64,000 bases of DNA from Talinum fruticosum (Eukaryota > Streptophyta > Magnoliopsida > Caryophyllales > Talinaceae): NCBI GenBank assembly GCA_021018815.1, contig JAITYX010000011.1:8570501-8634500 (forward strand), in the 5' to 3' direction. The translations under genes and the position numbers were made by a program. Every line of letters begins with the position of its first letter. The stretch's first letter is position 1. Under the pieces are notes generated by a model. It was given only the letters and a program-made list of their open reading frames with translations, made no database searches and was not told the origin of the DNA. Below, piece after piece: positions 12,668 to 25,120 of the stretch.

Positions 12668-13456
12668 CCCTTTGTTGACAATCAACTGTTAACTTTTAGT
12701 TGTTTATATTAGTTATTAACTATTTGTATTAACTGTTAACTATTTGTATTAGTTGGTTGACTTACCTGTTTGTATTAACCGTTAACTATTTGTATTAGTT
12801 GGTTGACTTACCTGTTTGTATTAGATGTTTTAGGAAAATGCATTTGATAAAATTAGTTGTTTTTAACAAAGTTGTTTGGTGAAATTTCATTTATGCCCAC
12901 AACTTAATTTCAGTAACTCTTTTATATAATTATAATTATTTTTATTCCATATTCACATTTCTTCTCAGTATTAATTAAGAATTATGTTATACCTTTTATA
13001 CAATTTTAGTTGTGTATATCTTTTTAAAGTTTATTTTTAATAATATATTTGATATTTATGTGACAAAATTATTTATTCATTATGATAGACTAAATTACTT
13101 ATTAAAATATAAAAAATAAAAAAATAAAAAATTAATTTAAATATTCATAATCATCCTCTACTATTGTTCCAAAAGTAAAAAAATATGAACTAAAAAAAAT
13201 CTTATACATAAGCATAATTTCAATGGCAATTAGCATAATTTCACTAAAATGTGAAGGGTAGTATAGTAACTTTAACTATTAATTACAATAAATTCTTCAA
13301 AAAGCTATTTCAAAGAGTTTTTTTGTAAAAAAGTTTTTAGGTCAAAAAGTTATTTCAAAAAAGCTCTTTACCAAACAGCTCAATTAACTTTTAGACTCTA
13401 TCAAACAGCTTAAAAAGAGTTTTTTGGAGACAAAAAGTTGTTCGACAAACACCCCT
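12668..13456. mobile_element. hAT-like MITE, family A copy 1
   Basis: The left end is CCCTTTGTTGACAATCAAC. The right end, reverse-complemented, is AGGGGTGTTTGTCGAACAAC, giving imperfect terminal inverted repeats. It is collinear over its whole length with the element at 33375-34308. That includes the TTAACTATTTGTATTAG tracts at the left and the TCAATGGCAATTAGCATAAT block toward the right. It has no coding capacity. This copy preserves the uninterrupted site where the other copy carries a CACTA insertion. The superfamily call rests on terminal sequence only. Confidence 0.65.
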
Positions 13457-14280
13457 AAAACGTTATTATGGATGGCTGTAAAGGGCACAATAATTGATGG
13501 GTATGTCGTAAATCTTATATGGATAATTTGAGCATAATTGTATGCTCCATTTAGGAAGTACTTAATACTTGGTAGGTGTAAAATAAATGGTTTGATGTGC
13601 CCATCATTTTCTATAATTTATTTATGGTAATAGTCTAATAATGTACTATATATAGAGAAAAATAAGAAATCGAGAATTTCAAAGTCAAGGTACCTACCTA
13701 AAAATAACCTCCAAACATTCCTTGTGTTTTTTATTTTAATGGTTCTTGGTCCTTTCCCTATTACTTTATCTAAGGTTTCATTCAGCCCTCTTTTTCCCAT
13801 TGATGGCTTCTAGAAAGTTGAAAAATAATATAATAATAAGCTCAATTAATCAATATTATTTTTTGGATTATTAAATTTTAATATTTCAAACTTTGGGCAT
13901 GTTGCTCATAATATTCCAAATTATCGATTGACATTAGTATTTTTAATATCTCATACTTTGAAAAATTAACCTTAGTTGTTCTAATTTAGGGAAAGTGATC
14001 ACTTATTCTTCAAAGTAAAGGATATTAAAAATTATTAGTGTTAAAGACAAATTAATTGACCCAATTTGATTGCTAATAACATAACTACATGCATTAATTG
14101 GGTTAAAGAAAGATAAAAATATATAAAAGGATAAGTCAAAATCACTTTTTTTTGGGCAATGGAGACGAAAAAGCAACGGATAAAATATGACATGACAGGA
14201 TCTAGTAATGGGAGCATGCACTGAGTTACATTTATTTCTCTCTTATCATATCACTATCTATATCTAAATACATAAAGAGT
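13457..14280. other. AT-rich intergenic stretch
   Basis: No gene, RNA or clear repeat was recognised. Short open frames here have no family features. Confidence 0.45.
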
Positions 14281-14299
14281 TCGTTATTAATACAAGAAA

Positions 14300-15175
14300 A
14301 GACTTTATCAATATGTCCTCCCGACTTCTCCTTCTCGATGATGATTCTTTTTTTAGTCGTCGTCATTTGATCTTCCTTTAATGGTTGTCCCACTTTATGC
14401 TTTATCCCAATGTTTCCTTCATCATTTTCCTTTTGGTGGGTGTTACATTCTTATACTCGTCATTTGTATCCTTTCTTTTGTTCACGATCTCCCCTACGCC
14501 AAGAAATAATGTTAGTAGCACTTGATAAAGACTCAATTTCCGTTTTGCTGATTGTTATCATAGGTTCCTCTCGAGGGCAGCTCCTTTTATGCTTCCCGAC
14601 CACTTCCTTAGTGACTTTCTTCTTCCCCTTAGACCGTAAACCATGTAGTCGGGTTAAGAACATAAACATGTTAGTAACTTCATCTTCCTCTTCTTCAACC
14701 TCTCTATTTGGATTGATGGTTCAACTGTAACTATTGAAACAACATACTCTTTTTATGTCAACTTGATATTTCCCAGTAGATGGGGAAGTTACCATTTTAT
14801 TACCTTTTCCATAAGTTTGGTTCAACGGGCAAATATTTCTTCTATATGAAACTACTCGAATAGTCAAAACCTCAAGCTTGGATGTACTAACAAACTCTAT
14901 TTTCTTACCATTTATGAGATTTTCGTAATCCCTTCTTGAAATTTTGATAAGGCATCTCCATCGACGTTTATGTGAGAGTATAATAAACTCTTCCTTATGC
15001 TTACCATCTTAGTTCTCACCACGAACAGAACTACAATTATTGGCAGCGGGACTTGCTCCATCTTATTTTCCCATCTTCGGAGAAACCCCTCCTAATTAAT
15101 ATACTTCTTCTTGAGAATGTCTAAGCGTCTTCACCATATTGTGAGCAAGCCACCTCCAATCGATGACTTCTCTTT
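14300..15175 (-). pseudogene. Possible decayed coding region, unrecognised
   Basis: On the minus strand several open pieces in more than one frame have protein-like, lysine/glutamate-rich composition. Examples are HKRRWRCLIKISRRDYENL, EEEEDEVTNMFMFLTRLHGL and REEPMITISKTEIESLSSAT. Stops and frame changes separate them. I do not recognise a family. It could be a transposon-derived accessory gene or chance. No start or splice structure can be proposed. Confidence 0.22.
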
Positions 15176-15711
15176 ATATATAAAGTAAAGCTACATCACT
15201 CAGCATGCTTTCTCAGCTAGTGTTCTTTTGAGCTTGTTCTTGATTCTTTGTATCATTACCTTTGTGCAAAGTGGTGGTTGTAACTCACATTAGTCTCATC
15301 TAAATATAAGAAGGTAAGCAAGCAATAGTATTTATTATGTAAAATTAAAAATGGGAAATAGAGACCCAAATTTGAAATCAGTTACGGAATGTCCCAATTA
15401 TCTCAAATGGGTCAATTACAATTACCCAATAAATATAAAATGTCCAAAAATTATCGTCCTTATTGTGAAATTTTATCCCATTTTAATACCAATTATACTT
15501 TAGTTTTTTATTAATATATTTGATAAAACGAAACAAATGGAAGTAAAGTTCAAAGAGCCAAAGGGTCAAGGACAAGCTCATCATCAACGAAACCCATGTA
15601 TAGGCATCAATCAAAGGTTTGGTGACTACATAGTGAGAAAGGTCTAAAATTTCTAATAGAAAATTTTGGGCTTCATATTTTGACTAAAAGTTATTAAGAA
15701 CTTAGCATCAC

Positions 15712-15940
15712 GGTCGTTGTTCGGCAAATTAAGTTATTTAAGTAGTCGATAACTATTTGTTTAACGGATAACTGTTAGATTTTAATTGTTTGCGAATAAC
15801 TGTTTAACCGAGTGGTTGAATAAATGTGTTCGGTAAATTTAGTGATTGAATTAGTTGATTATTGTAAATTAACAAAAAAAGATATAAATAATTTGTCAAA
15901 TATAAATTAATAAAGGGATATTTTCATAAAAAAGATGTAA
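15712..15940. mobile_element. Family B MITE, truncated copy
   Basis: It begins with TTGTTCGGCAAATTAAG and matches the left half of the element at 25879-26310. Shared words include GATAACT, TTGAATAAAT and GATATAAATAATTTG. It lacks the right terminal repeat, so it is a fragment. Confidence 0.55.
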
Positions 15941-17200
15941 CACCATTTTATAGATTCTGATAATTCAATCCCTAAAGGAGTGGGGTTGACTCATAAAAGA
16001 TACCGTTGTTACATCCTCCATCCAAGCATTAAGAAAAAAAAAAAAATTCCTCCCAAATTTTACCCGAAGTTTCATTGTCTTTATATTACCATATGGACAT
16101 AAGGATTTATTTTACAAAACAACGAAGATTGGCCCCAAGTTTTTGGAGTTTTTAATAGGGATCGATAGATAGAGATAATTGCATATGACCAATCCGTATT
16201 CATATTTATTTAGCTCCACATCCATATTTACATACCTCAAATTATTCATCCATCACCATGTTCATCTAGGTTAAATGAATAATTGAACGTAGACCTGAAA
16301 ACAAAAATTGACTTGAATCCACCCGAAATTTTAAATTTTAAAAAGGTTTAGAAAAAATTACAATTTATCCAATTATTTGTACTTATTTTATTTTATTTTA
16401 ATGAGCATATATTAACCCTCCTACACTAGACTTTTTTTTTTTTTTTTTGATCATGCTCCTACACTAGACTAGATGATGGGGTCTATTCATATAGGGATAG
16501 ATCAAATAATAACTTCTAGGTATTCTCTTCTACATTGCAAACAAAAAATGGACTTTCATATATTAAGAGGAAAGAGAAGATACAATGATGTTATTTTAGA
16601 TAGATGAACGAAGTTTGAGAATATGGAATACTATTAATCTAATTTTTAAAAATTGTTTCTAATAATTAAATTTTTTACTTTATTTATTATTTTTAGTCTC
16701 GTCACCGAATTATACTGATTTTAAAGGGATTGTAAATTTTTTTAATTTTAAAAATCCGACTACTCCGTTGCTAATTATAATCATTTTGATTAAGTGGCGT
16801 ACTAAAAATAATAAATAAAGTCAAATGAATAAAGATCATATGATAGATCCGAAAATAACACTTCACAAAATAACAATAAAACGAACTATTGATTCCCAAT
16901 AAATCTAACTTATTTTTAATACCCCAGTTACAAATTCCCCACCTATGAAATAACCACAACACTAAAAGATTGGAACACAATTATACCCAATTAACAAGTA
17001 AAACTAAAGAAGTTATAACACGTATGCAAATTACGAGTCGACCAGCTCCTCTACTTTCTCCTCAATAACTCGAGCTTTTGACGCGCATAATAATTTCCAA
17101 CCGAGCTTTGACTTCACCTACCACCTAGTTTTAGGAGATACATATAATTAAATTCTTACTCATCCTTAAGGAGGATAGGGTTGCTTGAAATGGTGAGTCG
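15941..17200. other. AT-rich intergenic stretch left of the Copia element
   Basis: No gene was seen. It contains poly-A and poly-T runs (near 16034 and 16433) and short open frames without family signatures. It ends at the AGTAG target site of the Copia insertion. Confidence 0.5.
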
Positions 17201-17205
17201 AGTAG
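17201..17205. repeat. Left target-site duplication of the Copia element
   Basis: AGTAG directly precedes the TGTTGG start of the 5' LTR and is repeated directly after the 3' LTR. Confidence 0.9.
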
Positions 17206-17676
17206 TGTTGGACGAGGTTCATAAAACGGCCTCTTAGGCCCGTTAATTTCCGCCTAATAATCTCCCTCTTATCCAGAAAGGTTCCTGGATAAGTGGGATA
17301 GCGGATGAAGTTGAGATTGACTCAACTTCTTAACAATAAGGATAGGAGCGGATGCTCCTATTTAAACAAGAATGGGAGACACAGATTGATTATCGGCGAA
17401 CAACACAACGATTCGTTGCTCCTCTCATATCCTCTATTCTCCCTCACGCTTAGACCGACCATCTTAGGGTCTTCGGGTTTGATACGTGGCTGTTTCCGGC
17501 GACTCTAGTAGACGCCGGATATACTGTTCCGGACGACACCGAACCGGACTTCGGAATACAACCAGAATCGGAGGATTCGTGACTCGGGAAATTGACTTGT
17601 GGGCTATCGAACTAGCGATCGATCTATTCGCTTCCGCAACTACTAAGGTTAGTCCTTATTTACATATATACCTTCA
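17206..17676 (+). repeat. 5' LTR of the Copia element
   Basis: It starts TGTTGGACGAGG and ends ACCTTCA, so it carries the usual TG...CA ends. It is nearly identical to the 3' LTR. Differences include one missing base in the GGCCCG stretch, one in CCAGAAAGG and a small cluster near 17606-17620. The LTR holds promoter and polyadenylation functions in this family. Confidence 0.95.
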
Positions 17677-17678
17677 AG

Positions 17679-17689
17679 TGGTATCGAGC
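17679..17689 (+). promoter_or_regulatory. Primer-binding site (initiator-Met tRNA type), one base short
   Basis: TGGTATCGAGC lies two bases after the LTR end. The usual plant Copia site complementary to tRNA-iMet is TGGTATCAGAGC, so one A is missing here. This is either a damaged priming site or a base-calling error. Confidence 0.8.
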
Positions 17690-19376
17690 TTTGGATGCCT
17701 AGTTCCTAGCCCCGATTAGTCATTAGCCCGATTAGTTTAGGCCGCATAATTTGTTAAGTACAAATTTGAATCCCGTTTTAATTAACACTGCGTTAAACCC
17801 CGACTCGGACTCTCCGTAACACCGCCTCGTGGCGCCCCCGACGACCATAGAACAAACCGCCAATCGCCTCGCCGGCGACGGCGGCTTGGCTATTAGTGGC
17901 CCAACGCAAAACCACCCCGGTCCGGCCTCTACGACCCAAATAAAATAAAATAAAAATAGAAAAGGAGGTTAGGAAATCGGACTAACCCATCGGACCGCCG
18001 GAGAGGGTGGCACGTACCGACACGCGCCGCCGCGAGGATTAGTTCTTCCTCTCTCTTAGCTTCTCCGCCGCCGATATACGCCCAACGACCTTTTTCTTTG
18101 CGAAAACAATCCGGCGGTGGCGCGTATGGGTCACGCGCCACCACGCCGTCACTACCACCGCTCGAAACCGGTGTTAATCGGTTGCTTGGCGGCCGATCTA
18201 TACTGTGGCGGTGGCACTTTCGTCGAAAAAGGAAGGACGAGGCTTGTGGGTCTCGATTTTTGGCTTGGCGGAGAAGGGCGGAATTACATCATTTGGGTAT
18301 TTTTTGGGATGCCGGAAAACGAAAAGTAAGGCCGTGGCCTTTGCTTGATGTCGCCGGAGATAGTGGAAGACAGGTCGGGGCCTTCCTCTCGTGGCCATGG
18401 CTACTACGGAGGTAAAGCGAGAGGGAGAGAGGACAGAGAGACCGAGAGGGAGAGAAGATAAGGAACTCTCTGGGAAAAGTGAAATTGTGAGTAAATGAAA
18501 GGAGACTTGAAGTAATAAGGCAAGCGTGCTCTTCTAGCCCCTAAGTTATTAAATTTTCCCGTTTTCCCGAGGCCTCTTTTTGCTTTTCAGTTCTTGTCTT
18601 TTTCGTTCCCAAGGCTCGTTCACGGGGTCCTTTTGATTTATTCAAGTAACATGCTAATAATACTTAATACGTTTAATACGTAAATTTTTAATTTTTTATT
18701 TTGTGTAAATTTAAAATTAATATTAATCTGATTTTGTAATTTTGTGTAAGTTATTTTAATCAGTTAATTTTATGAATCTGTTTCATATTATGTAAATTAC
18801 ATAATTGTGTTTTTGTGTAATTATTTGATTTTTGGCATGTTATTTGTTTAATATATGTAATTTCGTATTACATGTTTCAAAGATGGAAAATCAGCATGAA
18901 CATTATAAATGTGTTTAATATAGTGTTATATAAATTAGTTTTATAAAAGGCAATAGTTTTGCTATACATGCTACATATGAATTTGTTTCATGAAATCATA
19001 TTAGTTATAAAATTAGTTTTTATATAATATGAGTTAAGTGATATTATCTATAAATTAGTTTTTAGAATTAATATGAATATGTTTCATGAGAATTAATAAT
19101 ATCACGTACAAATTATTTCATGTAAATTAGTTTTACATCTTAACTACCTTTGTGGTATGTAAAGTTCAATGTTAATTCGTTTGATGTTAAAATTCATATG
19201 AATATGTTTTCTATGGAATTAAAGTGTCAATTATTTTTTCTAAAATTTCTAGTTCATTTCATATGTGATGATTATGAGCTTAGCAAAATTTTCGATCATA
19301 TGACTTGAGTAAAGAATTTTGTGAAAATTTTAATTGTTTTAAGATGTGCCTAAATGTCCAATTTTTATTTGTAGAT
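17690..19376 (+). other. Copia untranslated leader
   Basis: The first 800 bases are GC-rich with many GCCGCCG words. From about 18640 to 19370 the sequence becomes very AT-rich. No protein domain is visible. The gag-like reading frame begins near 19377 (ATGGCAACGAAACC). Confidence 0.7.
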
Positions 19377-20270
19377 ATGGCAACGAAACCTATGACCGAT
19401 ATGGCCTTGACCGAAAAGTTGGTAGGGTCCAACTATGACATTTGGCATCGGAGGGTTCGGCTTCTTTCGAATGAGCGAGAACTACTAGAGTTCTTGACCG
19501 CCAAAATGTATCCCCCGCTACTAAGGATAAAGATGACAAGGATGTTGATACTAGTTCTCGCACGCATCGTAAGGAATTGAAAGCATATCGGAGTGGTTCA
19601 AAAGGACCGCTCGACGCGGTATGCCTTATCGAACCTTATGCATGATGACTTAATCGGTGAGTTCGAGAACTGTCCCACAGCCTAAAGATATGTGGGATCA
19701 ACTTAAGATCAAGTTCGGGCAAACTTCGCCACTAAGCTCCGCCAATCGCATCTTACGTGGATGCAATACACTTTTGGCCCGGAGCATAGTATAATCGAAC
19801 ATATACGAACATTGAGTGCAATGGTTCGTGATCTTAAGGCCGGAGGGATCGAGATCTCTCGAGCGTGATCAAGTCACGAATGTGATTCGTGCTATCCCAT
19901 CCGAGGATCCTTGGAAAACGTTCAAGACCCCGATGGTGCATAGTGATCACCTCCAGATCGTAGACGATATTGTTCGTCATCTTGAACTTGAAGAAGACCG
20001 CATGAAGTCACATGCTCCCGCTCCCGTTCTCGCCGCATTAGTTGCTAAAGGAAACAAACCTAAAGGCAACAAGTTTAAACGAGGGAAGAAGAAAAGTTCT
20101 CATCCCTCTAAGAAACCCGGGCCTCGCAGTGGAAATGCCAAGAAACAAAGATAAGGCTAAGGGCAACAAAGAGAGGAATATGGCACGTGTGAAGTGCTAT
20201 AATTGTGGAAAGAAGGGTCACTATGCTAGGGATTGTCCCGAGCCTCAAAAGGTGACCCCTCCATTAAAGT
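19377..20270 (+). pseudogene. Copia gag (nucleocapsid precursor), frameshifted
   Basis: A methionine start leads into KLVGSNYDIWHRRV, the usual opening of Copia gag (retrotransposon gag/UBN2 type). The frame is lost near 19580. It reappears at 19816 and again in another frame at about 20120. The CCHC zinc knuckle CYNCGKKGHYARDC is at 20195-20236 and is complete. Basic lysine-rich sequence precedes it. Normal role: packaging of element RNA into virus-like particles in the cytoplasm. At least two indels make this copy non-functional. Confidence 0.85.
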
Positions 20271-20289
20271 CTCTCGAATTATTTGTTTG

Positions 20290-20599
20290 TTCCCATGCAT
20301 TAGTTGCTAACTCTCTTCCTAATTGGATTGTAGACTCTGGAGCAAGCAAGCACATAGTTCAAGACCGAGCTGGGTTTGTAGAGTTTCACCCTTATCCGGT
20401 GGGCATACAAACCGTGACATTAGGGAATGGCACGATTGAAGACGTTCTCGGTGTGGGAACGTATCAGCTCAAGCTACGTGGAGGAAATAAGTTACTCCTA
20501 CTAAATGCTCTCTACGCGCCCGGGGTGCAATGTTCCCTTATTTCCTTTGTCTCCTTAGTTAAAGTAGGTTTTCGCTTATTTCAAAAGAAGATGGTTTAG
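20290..20599 (+). pseudogene. Copia aspartic protease region
   Basis: WIVDSGASKH, with the catalytic aspartate codon at 20333, identifies the retropepsin-like protease. It is followed by a TVTLGNGTIEDVLGVGTYQL-type beta-rich stretch and by CSLISFVSLVKVGF, the usual link to the integrase part. This segment is open and in frame with the zinc knuckle. A frameshift or stop ends it at about 20599. Confidence 0.85.
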
Positions 20600-20728
20600 A
20601 GATTTATTATGGTGGCAATTTGTTTGGCCATGCTAGTTTTCAAAACAATTTCCCTGTTTTGGATTTAGACGTTTGCTATGATAATTCTCGCATTAGTTTC
20701 ATTTGTTGATTCCAATTCGAATCTGTTA

Positions 20729-21570
20729 AATGGCATGCAAGACTTGGTCATATTGGCCAAGATAGAATGACTAGACTAGCAAAAGAAGGTCTTCTAGACC
20801 GACTCACTAAGGTTAGGTTGCCTAGATGTGAGTCATGCTTAGCTGGTAAGGCGACCAAAAAGCCTTTTGGTAAGGCTTCTAGGGCGTCACATCCCTTAGA
20901 ACTTATTCACTCCGACATATGTGGACCTATGAATGTCAAAGCACGTCATGGTGCTAGTTATTTTCTCACTTTGATAGACGACTATTCACGATATGGGTAT
21001 GTGTACCTTTTATCACACCGTTATGAAGCTTTAGATGTGTTCAAACGCTTCGTAGCGGAAGTAGAAAACAAATTGGAGCGTAGAGTGAAGTCTCTTCGCA
21101 CCGATCGTGGTCGTGAATACCTTTCGATATGTTCAAAGGGTTTTGTGAGGAAAAGGGCATACGCAGGCAACTCACGATTCCGTGCACTCCTCAACAAAAT
21201 GGAGTTGCCGAGCGACTGAATCGAACATTACTTGACATGGTCAGGACAATGATGGCCCAAGCTAATTTGCCAATTAGTTTTTGGGGGATGCGTTGCTTAC
21301 GGCAACTTACATCCTGAACCGAGTGCCTAGTAAGAGTGTTTCCATCACTCCATATGAGTTATGGAATGGTAGAAAGCTCATCTTGGACCATTTACGCCCG
21401 TGGGGTTCGGCTGGCTATGTGCATAACCCAACTCACCCACATGGGAAAATTGGTCCTAGAGCTACAAAAATGGTGTTCATCGTGTATCCAGTAAAATTCA
21501 AAAGGATATGTCATGTATGGAGAACATCCAACTGGCGGCATGAAGGAAATAGAATCCCGAAATGTCGATT
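20729..21570 (+). pseudogene. Copia integrase, frameshifted
   Basis: The GAG-pre-integrase zinc-binding part reads WHARLGHIGQDRM then CESCLAGKATKKPFG. The rve core has HSDICGPM, FLTLIDDYSRYGYVYLL, TDRGREYLS and TPQQNGVAERLNRTLLDM, so the acidic catalytic residues can be seen. The frame shifts near 21130 and again near 21290, and the sequence decays after about 21480. Role in intact elements: insertion of cDNA into the host chromosome. Confidence 0.88.
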
Positions 21571-22149
21571 TTATTGAGGATGAGTTCCCAAGTATTGGTG
21601 AAATTAAAAAGGACTTAGAGTTGTATGAGTTACAACAATTATCTCTCGGTGAGGGGGAGGATTCGTACACCCATCGTGTCACCGAGGATAATAGTTTTCC
21701 AGCACAATAGAGATAGTGGGAGTGGTCCTACCATCTCTAATGATGGAAATGTGTCTACACAGAGATCCAACAAGAGAATGAGGAACGTCCTCAATCTCCA
21801 GCTTCCTAGTCACGAGGTCGGCCCTCCTTCTCAGAACCCGAACCCACATCTCAAGGGATTAGTGGGAGAGATTCTCCTATTACTCGAGTCCCACACCTCA
21901 AAGGAAAAGGGGAGGGATCCCGAGCCTAGTAAGACAAAAGAACCAAGTCCTAAAATCATTCGAAGGAGCGAACGAGGAAAAGTTCCCCGACGATTTTTTC
22001 AAATCGAAGAGGACATCTTCTTTTGTATGCCTTTGGAAATAGAAGAGCCAACCTCTTATGAAGAGGCTATAAACTCACCAAACCATACAGTAATGGATGG
22101 AAGCCATGAGAGATGAGTTGGACTCAATGGCAAAGAATGAAGTTTGGGA

Positions 22150-22830
22150 ACCTGGTTGATCTTCCTCCCGCACGTAAGGCCATTGGAAACAAGTGGGTTT
22201 TCAAGGTTAAACGTCGAGCAGATGGATCAATTGATAAGTTCAAGGCCCGATTAGTGGCGAAAGGATTTACACAAGTTGAAGGTGTAGATTATGAAGAGAC
22301 CTTTTCTCCCGTGGTGAGAATGACCTCTATTCGCCTACTTCTAGCCCTCGGTTGCTCATTTGGACTTAGAGTTAGTCCAGTATGGATGTAAAGACCGCCT
22401 TCCTCAATGGTAATCTGGAGGAGGAGATTTATATGGATCAACCTATTGGTTTCGTATCAAAAGGACAAGAGGACAAAGTTTGTCGTCTTAAAAGATCCAT
22501 ATATGGTCTTAAACAGTCTTCCGTATCATGGTACTTTAGATTCCATGAAGCTATTACTTCGTATGGCTTAACCATGGTTTCGTAAGACCATTGTGTATAT
22601 GTCAAGAGGACGACAAGTAGGGATTATGTTCCTTACATTGTACGTTGATGACATACTACCGGCTGGAAACAACCTCGGAAATGATCAACGCCACTAAGAA
22701 GTGGTTGTCTTCCGTCTTCGAGATGAAAGACATGGGTGAAGCCAAGTATGTCCTTGGTGTGGAAATAATTAGAAACCGTTCTAAAAAGCTTCTTGGTTTA
22801 TGTCGAAGGCATATATCGAGAAAGTCCTGG
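22150..22830 (+). pseudogene. Copia reverse transcriptase, frameshifted
   Basis: Typical Copia RT blocks are present. They are [72 protein letters not shown] and RLKRSIYGLKQS. The YVDD active site is at 22641-22652. The blocks lie in several frames, with breaks near 22385, 22580 and 22655. The order matches RVT_2. It is defective as written. Confidence 0.9.
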
Positions 22831-22899
22831 AACGCTTTCGGATGCAAAATTCCAAACCCGTTGACACTCCAGCCGATAAGGGTCTTACTTTAAGTCATG

Positions 22900-23616
22900 A
22901 GCAATGTCCTAAAACAGATAAAGAAAAGCAGTAATATGAGTAGTGTTCCCTACGCTAGTGCGATAGGAAGCTTAATGTATGCCATGTTATGTACACGGCT
23001 CGACATTTGCTTCGCAGTTGGATTGGTGAGTCGTTACCAAAATAACCCGGACCTCGCTCATTGGCAAGTCGTCAAAAGAATAATGCGCTATCTTCGTGGA
23101 ACTACCGACTTGGTACTTTGTTATCAAGGAGGGGACCTAAAACCGAGGGGATACTCGGATGCAGATTGGGGTGGTGACCTGGATGAGTCCAAGTCAACCT
23201 CGGGATACGTTTTCACCCTTGGTGGGGAGCCATATCTTGGTGCAGAAGAAGCAAGACCGCATAGCCCTCGTCAACTATGGAAGCGGAATATGTCGCTAGT
23301 TGCCTTGCCGCTCAGGAGGCAATATGGCTAAGGAGTTTTCTCCAGGATGTCAACCTTTCTCCTAGAGTTGACGATCCCTGCCGAGATGTGGTGCGATAAC
23401 ACTGCTGCCATTCAATATGCTAAGGATCCTAAGTTTCATAGGAAGGCTAAGCATATTAAAAGGCGTTATCACTTTGTGAGGAACGCTATAAAGTTGAAAG
23501 AGATTGTTGTCAAATACTTATCTACTAACAAGATGATCGCTGATCCTTTGACTAAACCTACTCCTAGAGATGTGTTCAAAACTCATATGATGAGTTTAGG
23601 TCTTCATAGAGTTTAG
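22900..23616 (+). pseudogene. Copia RNase H, frameshifted
   Basis: The stretch PYASAIGSLMYAMLCTRLDI leads to the RNase H core YSDADWGGD, then CDNTAAIQYAKDPKFH, KHIKRRYHFVR and the closing ADPLTKPTPRDVF. One frame break lies near 23240. The C-terminal end at 23616 (GLHRV) is the natural end of many Copia polyproteins. Confidence 0.88.
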
Positions 23617-24633
23617 TCATTTGAAACATCTTGTATTTTTGGTTTTTGGACATACATTTTAGATGAACTTTCTCATTGAAATAAAGATTGGTGTTTCTTT
23701 TTTCTTTTTGAATGTTCATAATTTTCTTTGGTTGCATGAATTGGCACATCCGAATGTCACTAGGCTTCGATTATCTTATCATACGGATAATCAACACTAA
23801 CGCTTGAGTAGCGGTTAGGATGAGACTAAAATCATATTGGCACTAGGTGTGCAATATTGATTAATTTTTCGTACTCAGACAAGTATGAAAAATATACATG
23901 AATAGTCGCCTTAGTAAGTCTAAGATGAGATTTAAGAAAAATCGAATATAACACAACCTTATATTGAAGCCTTTTAGCCGAATTTAAGTGTCGGGATTAC
24001 GTTGAGTGCGTTAATCCAGTGACTCAAGTCAGGTTTTAGAAAAAAAAAAACTTGGACTTGTAATTCGTATGATATAAAAGTGACAGACTCACCTTAGTGG
24101 GAGTTATATCATAACACACACTTCATACCGTGTGTGCTAAAAAGACGACCTTGTGGAGTGACAATAGTTTCCCTTCCTTGTCACCGTGTGATCCTGAAAC
24201 ATTATTGTTTCAAAACACAATTCCCTTTGACTTAGGACTATGATGTGAAATCTAAGTCGATGTTGCTACTTTAATGTACACTCCAAGAGTTATAGAAATA
24301 TACAGACTCAATGGAATACATTAGGAAAGCAATCTTACCGAGATGTAACATCATGAGTGGCTAAGGAAAACCATTTCGTATTCACCATATCAGCCCGGGC
24401 GATTATATTCGGAATATAATCATATGATATATCAATAGGCATAAAGGGATTATATATGCCACAGGTGATGTCTTGAATGGTTTGGGGAGTTGTCCTTATG
24501 AAAGTGTCATGTTAGTTAGATGGTGACTTAATATGACACTACCGGTTACTTTTTGGTCGCACGCTTCATTCCCGGTATGAAACGTGAGGAGATATAAAGG
24601 ATTAGAGATTTTATTGTACGGCCTACGTGGCCG
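23617..24633 (+). other. Copia 3' non-coding region
   Basis: About 1 kb lies between the end of RNase H and the 3' LTR. No coding domain is visible. It does not look like an envelope-like or antisense gene. Confidence 0.7.
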
Positions 24634-24642
24634 AGTGGGAGC
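24634..24642 (+). promoter_or_regulatory. Polypurine tract of the Copia element
   Basis: AGTGGGAGC immediately precedes the TGTTGG start of the 3' LTR. This is the expected place for plus-strand priming. It is short and interrupted by pyrimidines. Confidence 0.6.
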
Positions 24643-25115
24643 TGTTGGACGAGGTTCATAAAACGGCCTCTTAGGCCTCGTTAATTTCCGCCTAATAATC
24701 TCCCTCTTATCCAGGAAAGGTTCCTGGATAAGTGGGATAGCGTATGAAGTTGAGATTGACTCAACTTCTTAACAATAAGGATAGGAGCGGATGCTCCTAT
24801 TTAAACAAGAATGGGAGACACAGATTGATTATCGGCGAACAACACAAAGATTCGTTGCTCCTCTCATATCCTCTATTCTCCCTCACAGCTAGACCGACCA
24901 TCTTAGGGTCTTCGGGTTTGATACGTGGCTGTTTCCGGCGACTCTAGTAGACGCCGGATATACTGTTCCGGACGACACTCGAACCGGACTTCGGAATACA
25001 ACCAGAATCGGAGGATTCGTGACTCGGGAAATTGACTTGTGGGCTATCGAACGGCAGTCGATCTATTCGCTTCCGCAACTACTAAGGTTAGTCCTTATTT
25101 ACATATATACCTTCA
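24643..25115 (+). repeat. 3' LTR of the Copia element
   Basis: TGTTGGACGAGG to ACCTTCA, almost identical to 17206-17676. It is followed by AGTAG (25116-25120), which completes the target duplication. Confidence 0.95.
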
Positions 25116-25120
25116 AGTAG

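Larger units (their letters stand above)
17206..25115 (+). mobile_element. Complete Ty1/Copia LTR retrotransposon, coding-defective
   Basis: The element is about 7.9 kb with two LTRs of 471 and 473 bases. It is bounded by the 5-bp target duplication AGTAG (17201-17205 and 25116-25120). The internal order gag, protease, integrase, reverse transcriptase, RNase H defines Copia. The LTRs differ at only about ten positions, many of them single-base indels, so the insertion looks recent. Yet the polyprotein frame is broken many times, so it cannot be autonomous as sequenced. It also has a long GC-rich leader (about 17.7-18.5 kb) and a 1-kb 3' non-coding region. I did not assign a Copia lineage. Confidence 0.95.

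Noticed and set aside
17929..18415. Several ORFs in the GC-rich Copia leader
   Set aside because: They overlap in different frames on both strands and lack domains. High GC explains the lack of stops.
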